64,000 nucleotides of DNA from Gimesia benthica (GTDB lineage: Bacteria; Planctomycetota; Planctomycetia; Planctomycetales; Planctomycetaceae). The number at the start of each line of letters is the position of its first letter. Position 1 is the first letter of the stretch. Where the stretch lies: NCBI RefSeq assembly GCF_009720525.1, contig NZ_CP043930.1:7452001-7516000 (forward strand). Direction: 5' to 3'. This document shows, piece after piece, positions 1-8,458 of this stretch. The notes beneath the pieces were generated by a model, which searched no databases, was not told the DNA's origin, and was given only the letters and a program-made list of their open reading frames with translations. The position numbers were made by a program, and so were the translations under genes.

Positions 1-1269
1 GGTAAAGACTTCCCGCTGAATGGTCGGCATCAGTCGACCGTCACAGTTGACGCGATAATCATAGGGAACCATCGCCAGTGTCACGCCGGCAGCGACGAGC
101 AGTGCGATCACGACCAGGGTTTTGACGAGCGTTTTACCACGCAGCGAAGCAAAGATGCGCCCGACCATCCGCCAGAGCGGCATCAGGAAAATGCTTTCGT
201 AGTTGCGGGAATTGGCAATCCCGCTGGCGATGTGCCCCGACAACAGATCGGCGCGGCTTTCCAGATGAGGTCGCGGCTGGCTGTCGGTGATCTGTTCGAC
301 GATCAGACCGCCAATCAGTTTGCGGGGTTTATCGCTGGTACGCCCCAGGGCTTCGTCATCACTTTTGACAATTTTTTCCGGTTCGAAAAGCGGCACAATC
401 ATGATCATGCGGGTTCCGCTTTCCTGCAGGTAATCGGCCAGAGGTTCTTCAATCTGCGGGGGAATGGCATCGACCGACCCTGAGTAGATGAAGTTCTCAC
501 GCATCGCCAGAACTTTGTTGGAGAGCTTGGAGAGCAGTCGGACCGTATTGGCCCGCTTGTTGACTTTGTCCTGCCCGTTGATTGCTTCGATGACTGTTTT
601 TTTGCCGTACTGCATCGCCAGGCTGACGCGGTCGGCATTCAGGAGCTGACGACCATCATTCACGACGGTCGCCGCGACTTCAGACAAATCCAGGCTGCGG
701 TGCAGCTGCTGAACGAACTGGTCGACTTCTTCCCAGACTTCGAGGGATGCATCCGACTGATTGGCTTTGTCGCGCTCTGTCAGATAATGTGAGGCATAGC
801 CCGACATCTGCTCGACAAACTGCAGGTAACCTGAGTGAGCCTGTTTGGGAGCATTCGATCGCTGGAAGATTTCGATGACACCGACCGGCTTTTTGCGAAT
901 CGTCAGCGCCGCCACCACGATCAGGTTATCGGTGGGCAGGTGGACATCGCTCTCACCATCGGCAGTAAAGATGCGTGCTTCAGCCGTGGAAATGACATCG
1001 GAGAGCAGTCGCTGGTTTTTCAGAATCGCCTCTGGTTCTTCGTAGAAACCGGTGTCTGCCAGATTGACTTCACTTTTGATGGTCAACCGACCGCTTTCAT
1101 CGATTAACCAGGCAGCACCTGCCGTTGCTCCCAGTCCGGCTACCACGCGTCTGAGAAATTCACGGAAGAATGTCTCGGGGGCGACGTTGGAATGAGCAAA
1201 CTCTTCGATTTCCCGCGCAATACGAATGACACGTTCACGGGTCTGAGTGGGCGATTGAGTGCTGGTCAT
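1..1269 (-). CDS. GAF-GAF-TM-HlyD-type protein (3' end outside window)
   Basis: Open from an ATG at 1269 down to the window edge (423 codons seen), so the C-terminal part is missing. The N-terminal half reads as two GAF-like sensor domains: residues about 20-170, with the strand motif VAALTIRKKPVGVIEIFQ, and about 190-340, with RMIMIVPLFEP and KLIGGLIVEQ. One hydrophobic helix follows at about 384-403. The last visible residues (DYRVNCDGRLMPTIQREVF) match the start of a membrane-fusion (HlyD-type) barrel-sandwich domain. The expected topology is a cytoplasmic sensor tied to a periplasmic adaptor. It is divergent from a second HlyD gene at 1946. The GAF and TM assignments are fairly sure; the HlyD part is inferred from its first 20 residues. 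Confidence 0.72.
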   Translation of the reverse strand, partial: MTSTQSPTQTRERVIRIAREIEEFAHSNVAPETFFREFLRRVVAGLGATAGAAWLIDESGRLTIKSEVNLADTGFYEEPEAILKNQRLLSDVISTAEARIFTADGESDVHLPTDNLIVVAALTIRKKPVGVIEIFQRSNAPKQAHSGYLQFVEQMSGYASHYLTERDKANQSDASLEVWEEVDQFVQQLHRSLDLSEVAATVVNDGRQLLNADRVSLAMQYGKKTVIEAINGQDKVNKRANTVRLLSKLSNKVLAMRENFIYSGSVDAIPPQIEEPLADYLQESGTRMIMIVPLFEPEKIVKSDDEALGRTSDKPRKLIGGLIVEQITDSQPRPHLESRADLLSGHIASGIANSRNYESIFLMPLWRMVGRIFASLRGKTLVKTLVVIALLVAAGVTLAMVPYDYRVNCDGRLMPTIQREVFT

Positions 1270-1945
1270 AGAGTTAACTTACCTGTTTGATCGATCGATG
1301 GATTTCCGTTTTCCATTTCTGAAACGAGACTCTTTCAGAAATTATACGGTATGTTTGACGTAAACTATGGTTTTTTGCTGGTTCCACACGCGATTTTCAC
1401 TGTGTGGACAATCTTACATACCCTGATTTTATTCGGGGGGAAGGGCGAATGCAAAAAGACAATTTGTCGTAAATCTCTTTTTTTTCGCATGTTGCGGAAA
1501 AGAAACGGACAAAGTGAGTAATCGCTCCAGTGGCCCGGAGCCGTAAAAACATACCCTGTTATAAGAGACGGTCAAATATTTGAAGTATAACATGCGTAGA
1601 ATCAGAACAGGCCATAATTGGAAAATAGAACATGACTTACGGTCAGGCATTGACAGGCAGGGAGCCTGGGAATCGTCTCAAAAATCGAAAACAGGATAAA
1701 CTGGGTAATCTGTTCCGGTTGTGATGACCTGCTGCGGGAGTTCAACATGTCGTTATGTTCTGAACTAGCCCGTAAAAAACGTTTGTTCCACTTCAGAAAT
1801 TGCTTGTGAGTAGTGTGAACCGGGCGTTAGATATGAGGCACTGAAGTGTCTATATTTATATATGTCAGACTCTCCAGTCTCGATCAGCGTTGAAATGCAG
1901 GCTTTTTGCTTCGGGAACCTTAAGATTCAGTTTTAGGATCAGGAT
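1270..1945. other. intergenic region between two divergent HlyD-type genes
   Basis: This 676-base divergent control region holds no convincing gene over 60 codons. A 7-bp inverted repeat (TCCACAC at 1383-1389, GTGTGGA at 1402-1408) is present. Two very short open frames are visible on the plus strand: 20 codons at 1747-1809, preceded by GGGAG six bases upstream, and 24 codons at 1862-1936, ending 9 bases before the next gene. A 56-codon frame at 1351 has no ribosome-binding site. None looks like a known leader peptide. Confidence 0.5.
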
Positions 1946-2902
1946 ATGAATTTCAAAATGAAACACGTGTTGTACACAATGCTGCTGACCGCAGGATGCA
2001 GTCTCGGATATGCAGGAACGCCCCTGCTGGCCGAAAAGAAAGCCACCGAAAAGAAACCGACTGCAAACCCCGAAGCCGCCATCTCCGTTGGTGAGTGCCG
2101 AATTAAACTGATCGACCGCGTCATCCTCGGTAGCGATCGTCCCGGCGTGCTCGAGTTTGTCGAACCCAACGAAGGCGAACGGGTCAAAAAAGGGCAGGTG
2201 ATCGCTGGCTTAAAAAGCGATGCCCTCAAGGCGGCCCGCCGGACAGCAGAGAAGAAGGCCACCAACGATATTGAAATTCGCTACTCTAAGAAAGCCCGGG
2301 ATACCGCCTACGTCGAACTGGAAATGAACAAGGACATCAATAGACGGGTTCCCAACACGATTTCCGTACTCGATATCAAACGCCTGACCCTGAACGCAGA
2401 AAAAAGCGATCTGCAGATCGAACAGGCAGAGCTGGAATTTGATATGAATAAGCTGCAACTCGATGAAATCGACGCCCAACTGGAAGAAATGAAAGTTGTC
2501 GCTCCCTTTGACGGCATCGTCACCAAAAAATTCCGTTCGACCGGCGAAGTCGTCCGTCACGGCGATGAAGTTCTGGAACTGGTCAGCACTAACCGGGTCA
2601 AAGTGGAAGGTTATGTGAATATTCAGGATACATGGAAGTTTCATGTGGGAACCCCCGTCGAAGTCCAGCTGGACATTCATGGTGTCCGTCTGCCGGTTGA
2701 GAACGAAACCTTCAACGGCAAAATTACCTTTATCGATGTCGAAGTCGAACCCATCCACGGTAAATCAATTCGGGTCTGGGCCGAAGTCGAAAATCCGGAA
2801 AACATTCTCAAAGCAGGCTACATGGCCACGATGAAGATTCTGCCGGATAAATCAGAACCCAAAGTGGCGCAGGGAAGCCCGGCAAAAACAATTGAGGACT
2901 AA
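1946..2902 (+). CDS. periplasmic HlyD-family adaptor subunit
   Basis: The protein has 318 residues with an N-terminal signal sequence (MLLTAGCSLGYAG region, about residues 11-26). A first half-lipoyl segment with GERVKKGQVIAGL lies near residue 75. A charged helical hairpin spans about 95-185. The second half-lipoyl segment (APFDGIVTKKF, near 188) is followed by a beta-barrel (about 210-290). This is the membrane-fusion-protein architecture that bridges an inner-membrane exporter to the envelope. It is compact for the family and has no N-terminal TM beyond the signal. The next gene starts 62 bases downstream on the same strand and encodes an M50/HlyD fusion, so the two are probably co-transcribed and act together. 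The substrate cannot be told from the sequence. Confidence 0.8.
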   Translation: MNFKMKHVLYTMLLTAGCSLGYAGTPLLAEKKATEKKPTANPEAAISVGECRIKLIDRVILGSDRPGVLEFVEPNEGERVKKGQVIAGLKSDALKAARRTAEKKATNDIEIRYSKKARDTAYVELEMNKDINRRVPNTISVLDIKRLTLNAEKSDLQIEQAELEFDMNKLQLDEIDAQLEEMKVVAPFDGIVTKKFRSTGEVVRHGDEVLELVSTNRVKVEGYVNIQDTWKFHVGTPVEVQLDIHGVRLPVENETFNGKITFIDVEVEPIHGKSIRVWAEVENPENILKAGYMATMKILPDKSEPKVAQGSPAKTIED

Positions 2903-2964
2903 GCTGTTCTCGTAGACTGAAGAAGAAGCGACATTTCTTAATCTGCCAGGAATCCTGACCACAT

Positions 2965-5190
2965 ATGAGTACTCTTAGCGAATCCATGACATCCTCAACG
3001 GAACGACCGATTCCGCTGAGCGTGCGCGATGATTTAATCAGCAAATGGATTCATTACAAAGGACTGGGCTACTGGGTCATCAAAGACCCGGTCTCCCTGA
3101 AATACACGCGGCTGCATCCCGAGCAGTACTACATTCTGAATCTGCTCAATGGAGAACGCAGTCCGGAAGAGATTCGTGACGAAGTCCATCGTCAGTATCC
3201 CACTCTGCTACTTTCCATCTCTGAAATCCAGCAATTGATTTCGGACCTGTATCGTAAAGGGCTGCTGACCAGCGGACGTCCCGGACAGGGAGTGACACTG
3301 ATCAAGCAGTATCGCGAAGAGACGAAGAAGAAATTCTTCTCCACCGTGAAAAACATGCTTTATCTCAGGCTGCCCGGCTGGGACCCGGAAACGACCCTCC
3401 AGAAGATGTATCCCTATGTGAAATGGATGTGGAAACCCTGGGCGACCACCATGTTCGCTCTGCTGATCCTGTCTTCTTGGGTTCTGATCGGCGTGCAGTT
3501 CGAAGCGTTTCGCAGTCGGCTCCCGGAATTCCAGCAGTTTTTTGGCTGGCCCAACCTGATTTACATGTGGTTCGTGCTTGGAGCGGCGAAAGTCGTCCAC
3601 GAATTCGGGCACGGTCTCTCCTGCAAGCATTACAATGGGGAGTGCCACGGGATGGGGATCATGTTTCTCGTTTTCAGCCCCTGCCTGTATTGTGATGTTT
3701 CCGATTCCTGGATGCTGAGAAATAAATGGCAGCGAATCATCATCGGCGGGGCCGGGATGTATATCGAAGTCATCATGTCCGCCATCGCGGTCTGGATCTG
3801 GTGGTTTACCAAACCGGGCCTCCTGAACCACCTGGCTTTGAACCTGTTCTTTATCTCCACCGTGACGACCGTGATTTTCAACGCGAACCCGTTGATGCGG
3901 TTTGACGGTTATTACATGATGAGTGATCTGCTGGAGATTCCCAACCTGAGGCAGAAAGCCGATAAGCATCTTCGCGATACTTTTGCCTGGTACTGCCTGG
4001 GAATTGAATCGCAGCGGGATCCCTTTATGCCGGAAACCGGTAAATTCTGGTTCATCCTGTATGCGGTTTCCGCGGCGGTCTACCGCTGGTTCATCATGTT
4101 CGGGATCACTTTGTTCCTGTATACCGTCCTGAAACCCTACGACCTGCAGAGTATCGGTATCACTCTGGCGGTGATCTCTGTTGTCTCATTCATTGGTGGG
4201 ATTATCTATAACATTTACAAAATCATTGCAGCTCCGAGGACCGAACCCATGAATTACTTCAAAGTCTCAGCGACTGTGACTGTGGCTGTCGCTTTGATCC
4301 TGGGAATTCTCCTGATCCCAGTTCCCATGCATTTTGAGGCACCTTTCGTTGTCGAAGGTTACGACGTGAAAGATGTCTACACCACCGAGCCGGGCAGACT
4401 GGAGCAGGTCTATGTCGAACCAGGACAGCAGGTCAAACAGGGACAACTGCTCGCGCGGATCGTTAACATCGAGAAAGAAGACAAGCTCTACCGACTGAAA
4501 GAGATCGAACGTAAAGTTCAGGAAGACGAGATCTACAAATATCGCGCCCTCGGAGATCAGGCAGGTGTCAAGGTCGCCAAGGAAAAACTGGCGACCATTG
4601 ATGAGCAGATTGCGGAGATCGAGGAACAGCTCAAGCATATGGAAGTCATCGCACCTATCAGTGGGAAAGTGATCGCCCCGGCACGCAAACCGGAGCCCAA
4701 ATTATCTGATTCCCGCAAACGACTTTCCGGCTGGTTCGGAACTCCCCTTGATCCCCGCAATGCCGAGTGCTATCTCGATAAAGGGACGCATATGCTGAGC
4801 ATTGCTCCGGAAGAACGTTTCCAGGCCGTGCTCTATATCGACCAGGAATACCGCAACGATTTCCAGATCGACCAGCAGGTGGAACTCAAAATGGAACACC
4901 TGCCGGAGAAAATCTACACATCGAAAATCGAACGGGTTGCTCACGGGCACCGGGATTATGTCCCTCCCACGCTCTCGAATAAAATGGGAGGCGAACTGCC
5001 TACGGTAACGGACAAAGACGGCAACGAAAAACTGACCAGTACTGCGTACCAGGCGATCGTACCGCTGGAAGAGGATGTCTTTCTGTTCCGGACCAACATG
5101 CGGGGTAAAGCGCGATTCCTGGTAAGTCAGCTGACGACCGGCCAATGGCTCTGGCGCTACTTCCGAAAAACATTCCACTTCCGTCTCTGA
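2965..5190 (+). CDS. PqqD-like domain / M50 zinc metalloprotease / HlyD fusion
   Basis: The protein has 741 residues. Residues about 25-110 resemble a PqqD-type winged helix (YWVIKDP, LHPEQYYILNLLNG, ISDLYRKGLL), the fold that binds leader peptides in RiPP pathways. Several membrane helices follow. The site-2-protease zinc motif HEFGH is at residues 212-216, and the second M50 motif (NANPLMRFDGYYM, with D314 and G315) supplies the third ligand, so the catalytic residues look intact. After the membrane part, residues about 460-720 form a periplasmic lipoyl/HlyD module (VEPGQQVKQGQLLARI, APISGKVIAP) with a helical hairpin. KEGG lists such proteins as putative peptide zinc metalloproteases (YydH-like). 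The arrangement suggests peptide cleavage or handling at the membrane linked to export. The start at 2965 is the first ATG after the upstream gene. Confidence 0.8.
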   Translation: MSTLSESMTSSTERPIPLSVRDDLISKWIHYKGLGYWVIKDPVSLKYTRLHPEQYYILNLLNGERSPEEIRDEVHRQYPTLLLSISEIQQLISDLYRKGLLTSGRPGQGVTLIKQYREETKKKFFSTVKNMLYLRLPGWDPETTLQKMYPYVKWMWKPWATTMFALLILSSWVLIGVQFEAFRSRLPEFQQFFGWPNLIYMWFVLGAAKVVHEFGHGLSCKHYNGECHGMGIMFLVFSPCLYCDVSDSWMLRNKWQRIIIGGAGMYIEVIMSAIAVWIWWFTKPGLLNHLALNLFFISTVTTVIFNANPLMRFDGYYMMSDLLEIPNLRQKADKHLRDTFAWYCLGIESQRDPFMPETGKFWFILYAVSAAVYRWFIMFGITLFLYTVLKPYDLQSIGITLAVISVVSFIGGIIYNIYKIIAAPRTEPMNYFKVSATVTVAVALILGILLIPVPMHFEAPFVVEGYDVKDVYTTEPGRLEQVYVEPGQQVKQGQLLARIVNIEKEDKLYRLKEIERKVQEDEIYKYRALGDQAGVKVAKEKLATIDEQIAEIEEQLKHMEVIAPISGKVIAPARKPEPKLSDSRKRLSGWFGTPLDPRNAECYLDKGTHMLSIAPEERFQAVLYIDQEYRNDFQIDQQVELKMEHLPEKIYTSKIERVAHGHRDYVPPTLSNKMGGELPTVTDKDGNEKLTSTAYQAIVPLEEDVFLFRTNMRGKARFLVSQLTTGQWLWRYFRKTFHFRL

Positions 5191-5250
5191 TCCGATCGGG
5201 GAAGAATTAGTAAAAGGGAATACTTTTCAGAACCTGATTTCGGGAACAGT

Positions 5251-6597
5251 ATGAACAGCATCATCGCGGAAGCGGTCCAGTTACTGCAGCAGAATCAGCC
5301 GTTAAAAGCAGCGGAAATCTTAAGCCCTTACTATTATGCGAATCTGGATAACCCCCGGTTCCTGCATTTCTATGCCCTGGCGAAATCCCAGTCAGGAGAG
5401 CATAGTGTGGGGGTGGATCTGCTCAACAAAGCCATCGAACTGCAACCGCAGGTGGCCGAGTATCATCACAACCTGGCTGCCATTTACAGGCTGATTGGTG
5501 AGTTCCAGCTGTCTGAAGATCATTACCTGACCGCCCTGCGGCTGAAGCCCGATTATGCAGAGGCTTATTTCAATTACTCCGCCACACGAAAGTTCACACC
5601 CGATGATCCGTTAATTGAAATGATTGAGCAACAGGCTGCCCGCGATGATCTCAGTGATGAAGACCGCTGCTTTCTCGGTTTTGCCGGCGGCAAAATATTC
5701 AATGATCTCAAAGATTACGATAAGGCGTTTTTCTACTACGAACTGGGTAATCAAAGTCGCAAGGTGCAGTTCGATCTTCAAAAACATCGCCAGGGAATCG
5801 ATCAGGTAATTGAAGTCTTCTCTACAGAAACGATCCGGGAACTTTCACAATACGGCGTGCAGACAGAGCTGCCGGTTTTTATTATTGGAATGCCACGCAC
5901 AGGCACGACCCTGGTCGAACAGATCCTCTCCAGTCACCCGCATGTGCACGGCGCAGGGGAGCTGAGTGACATCTCCAGTATCGCCGGTACCCTGCCGCGT
6001 CATACTCCCGGGCAGACCCCATATCCCGAGTGCATCCCTCAACTGCCCACCAATGTATTCTCCGGATTTGGAAAAGCTTATCTTCAGCGTCTACGTACCT
6101 TCAGCCAAAGGGCCAGTCGCGTCATCAATAAAATGCCTGGAAATTATCTTTACCTGGGGCTCATCGCTATTCTGTTTCCACAGGCGAAAGTCATTCATTG
6201 CCGTCGCGATCCCCTTGATACCTGTCTCTCCTGTTACTTTCAGCGGTTTCGCACCGGTCACGATTACTCGCATGATCTAAAAGATCTGGGACTGTACTAC
6301 CGGGAATATGAGCGATTGATGGAGCACTGGCAACAGGTTCTACCTCACCAGCCTTACGAACTGGCATACGCAGACCTGGTTCAGAATCAGGAAGCCATCT
6401 CCCGGGAACTGGTTGAATTCATCGGCGTCGACTGGGATGACCAGTGCCTGGAATTTCATGCCAATCAGCGTCCTGTGACGACCGCAAGTAACTGGCAGGT
6501 AAGGCGTCCCATGAACCGTTCCGGCCTGGAGCGGTGGAAGAATTACGATCAGCATCTGGGCGGTTTACGTCGGGCGCTGGCCGGCGATGAAAACTGA
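5251..6597 (+). CDS. TPR-repeat sulfotransferase
   Basis: The protein has 448 residues. The N-terminal ~115 residues carry TPR helices (AEYHHNLAAIYRLIGEF, ALRLKPDYAEAYFNYS). The C-terminal part is a PAPS-dependent sulfotransferase domain. Its 5'-phosphosulfate loop is GMPRTGTTLVEQ at about residues 213-224, and the 3'-phosphate-binding region is RRDPLDTCLSCYF near 320. This family transfers sulfate from PAPS to protein, peptide or small-molecule acceptors and is related to tyrosylprotein sulfotransferases. No signal peptide is seen, so it is probably cytoplasmic. It begins 60 bases after the PqqD/M50/HlyD gene on the same strand, which makes a functional link plausible. Such proteins are common in planctomycetes, so the link is not proven. 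Confidence 0.82.
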   Translation: MNSIIAEAVQLLQQNQPLKAAEILSPYYYANLDNPRFLHFYALAKSQSGEHSVGVDLLNKAIELQPQVAEYHHNLAAIYRLIGEFQLSEDHYLTALRLKPDYAEAYFNYSATRKFTPDDPLIEMIEQQAARDDLSDEDRCFLGFAGGKIFNDLKDYDKAFFYYELGNQSRKVQFDLQKHRQGIDQVIEVFSTETIRELSQYGVQTELPVFIIGMPRTGTTLVEQILSSHPHVHGAGELSDISSIAGTLPRHTPGQTPYPECIPQLPTNVFSGFGKAYLQRLRTFSQRASRVINKMPGNYLYLGLIAILFPQAKVIHCRRDPLDTCLSCYFQRFRTGHDYSHDLKDLGLYYREYERLMEHWQQVLPHQPYELAYADLVQNQEAISRELVEFIGVDWDDQCLEFHANQRPVTTASNWQVRRPMNRSGLERWKNYDQHLGGLRRALAGDEN

Positions 6598-6623
6598 GAA
6601 CCGGGAGCCGATTCACGGGCACT

Positions 6624-7949
6624 TCACGGAATCGCGGGGATAATGCCCGTCTGGTTTTCAACCGATGACCACCAGAGTCGCCACAATCGCTGGTTATATC
6701 CGAAATTCTGTTCGGTCAATTTCTGCAGGGCATCCAGCACCGCGCTGTTCTGGTGGACATGTTTGACTGAGACAGTCCGCATGCGGACCTTGGGTTGCTG
6801 TGAGGGGAGGACGATCACCCCGTTGGGATAACGCCCCGCCAGCAGTCCGGCTTCTATCTCAGGTGGTAGCACAACACCTGAACCGCCGAACGATCCATTA
6901 CTGTTGAAACTGTACGTCGAAGTGGCATCCGGAACGCGAACCCGGTAAGTATGGCTGGTCGTCAGGGCATCGATCAGTTCAGGGACGACCTCCCGATCTC
7001 CAATCGCCGCCAGGCCCGCTCCGGCCCGCTGGACGATCAGATTCGACTTGTGCTTCAACGCTTCAATGAAAAAGACGATTGCCTGAGACGCATCGCGTGC
7101 GGAAAGCGCCTGCAGTGCCGCATCGCGAATCGCCTGATGCGGATCTGTCAGTGCCAGTTCCGCCAGCGGACGTAAAGGGAGGTGACCGGGAATCTGCTGC
7201 AACGTGGTCACCAGTAGAGACCGCAGGCTCAGATTCTCATGTTTCCCCAGGTTCCTTGCCAGACCGGCGACCGCGTTGGGATCATTGATATTCTGAATGT
7301 TCTGCAGTCCCTCGGACTGATATTGCGGATTCTGGCTGGTGAGCCAGGTAACCCACAGATTGATTTTTTTGCTCCAGGCACGTTCAGCTTCCAGGTCCGC
7401 CTGATTTTTTTCCAACAGTTCCAGTTCTGCAGATGAGACATAGCGGCCCTTATACTTCACATAGCCATTTTTCCGCATGATCTGGTCGCGGGTCATCCAT
7501 TCGCCATCACGTAAGGTATATCCCAAAGCTGCCCGTGCTTGCTCATGATCGGGATCAAGCTCGATCACTTTTTCCAGCTCCTGCAGACGAGGTGTCGTCA
7601 GGAAATTCTCGCGACACCATTCCGAAAGCTCCAGATGGGCTTCGACAGTGTCCTCTATCTGGTGCGCCCTGGATTCGTATTCTTCAATCACCAGGGGACG
7701 GTTCGTAACGAACTCGATCTGCTGAGCATCGACGCTGATACGACCTCCACTCAGTGTTTCGATGGTGCGTGTGGTCTCACCGCCAGCGCTCTCTTTCAGC
7801 AGCTTACCGCGAATTTCTCCCCCCTGTTTCAGCTTGATCAGATCGGCGCGAACCTCTTGCGCCGAATGGCACAGTCCCAGTGTCAAACACAGGACCACCG
7901 CCAGTCTGAGAGCGCCTGGAAACATCAAAGCGGAGCAGGGGAGTTTCAT
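6624..7949 (-). CDS. secreted HEAT-repeat protein, function unknown
   Basis: The protein has 441 residues with an N-terminal signal peptide (LRLAVVLCLTLGLCHSAQEV). A short region with the motif DLIKLKQGGEIRGKLL (about 36-51) resembles the N-terminal module found in many secreted planctomycete proteins. A TPR-like stretch follows (ELDPDHEQARAALGYTLRDGEW). From about 215 to 325 there are HEAT/PBS-type alpha-helical repeats (DPHQAIRDAALQALSARD, AGAGLAAIGDREVVPELIDAL). The C-terminus contains a Ser/Gly-rich insertion and a Trp-rich end. This is probably a periplasmic scaffold or binding protein. It is convergent with the sulfotransferase (26-base gap) and divergent from the beta-propeller gene. 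No catalytic motif was recognised. Confidence 0.7.
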   Translation of the reverse strand: MKLPCSALMFPGALRLAVVLCLTLGLCHSAQEVRADLIKLKQGGEIRGKLLKESAGGETTRTIETLSGGRISVDAQQIEFVTNRPLVIEEYESRAHQIEDTVEAHLELSEWCRENFLTTPRLQELEKVIELDPDHEQARAALGYTLRDGEWMTRDQIMRKNGYVKYKGRYVSSAELELLEKNQADLEAERAWSKKINLWVTWLTSQNPQYQSEGLQNIQNINDPNAVAGLARNLGKHENLSLRSLLVTTLQQIPGHLPLRPLAELALTDPHQAIRDAALQALSARDASQAIVFFIEALKHKSNLIVQRAGAGLAAIGDREVVPELIDALTTSHTYRVRVPDATSTYSFNSNGSFGGSGVVLPPEIEAGLLAGRYPNGVIVLPSQQPKVRMRTVSVKHVHQNSAVLDALQKLTEQNFGYNQRLWRLWWSSVENQTGIIPAIP

Positions 7950-8458
7950 GCCAGTTCCCTTTCAGGCTGTGAGAGAATCAAAGCTTGATTTGCAGACAGG
8001 AAAACTGCAGTTATTTTAACACATCCAGGACGGACTGAGTAGTTCCTGTTTCGCAGGAACGCAGGATTACCGCAGCATCCGACAGGAACCGCTTAATCAG
8101 TAAATCCGTCAGCATCAATAGTTGGCTGGGAACTGCCTGCTACTGAATAACGTGCGAGAACTGTTTGCATCAACCAATTTTATAAATCTGTTCAGTTTTG
8201 ATGGTGAAAATTCTTCGAATCTCGGCGGAACAATGCTGGATTCCAGCTTGGTTGTGTAGGTAGAATAGGGTGAGTATGATATTTCTGGAGTCAGGAGCAG
8301 GCCAGAATATTACCTGTTTTTACAGACTCTTTCGGTGTCTGATGAATCCATCATGTAGACTTGAGAGAGGGAGGTCTCGCATCATTTCTGATGTCTGAGA
8401 GCATTCTCCGCGAATTTGAATCACCCGTTCTCCTAAATCATTCTGGAAAAGATTGAAT
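7950..8458. other. divergent intergenic region
   Basis: About 500 bases between two divergently transcribed genes for secreted proteins, with no supported gene. It contains one perfect hairpin at 8042-8060 (7-bp stem, 5-base loop), listed separately. The rest shows nothing that can be named; both promoters presumably lie here. Confidence 0.45.
8042..8060. promoter_or_regulatory. short perfect stem-loop in the divergent region
   Basis: GTTCCTG at 8042-8048 pairs with CAGGAAC at 8054-8060 around a 5-base loop TTTCG. No T tract follows on either strand, so it is not a typical intrinsic terminator. It lies about 90 bases upstream of the minus-strand HEAT gene and could be a protein site or an RNA hairpin in that gene's leader. 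Confidence 0.3.

Noticed and set aside
1351-1521. 56-codon plus-strand frame with a hydrophobic stretch
   Set aside because: No ribosome-binding site and no peptide-like features; probably chance in AT-rich intergenic DNA.
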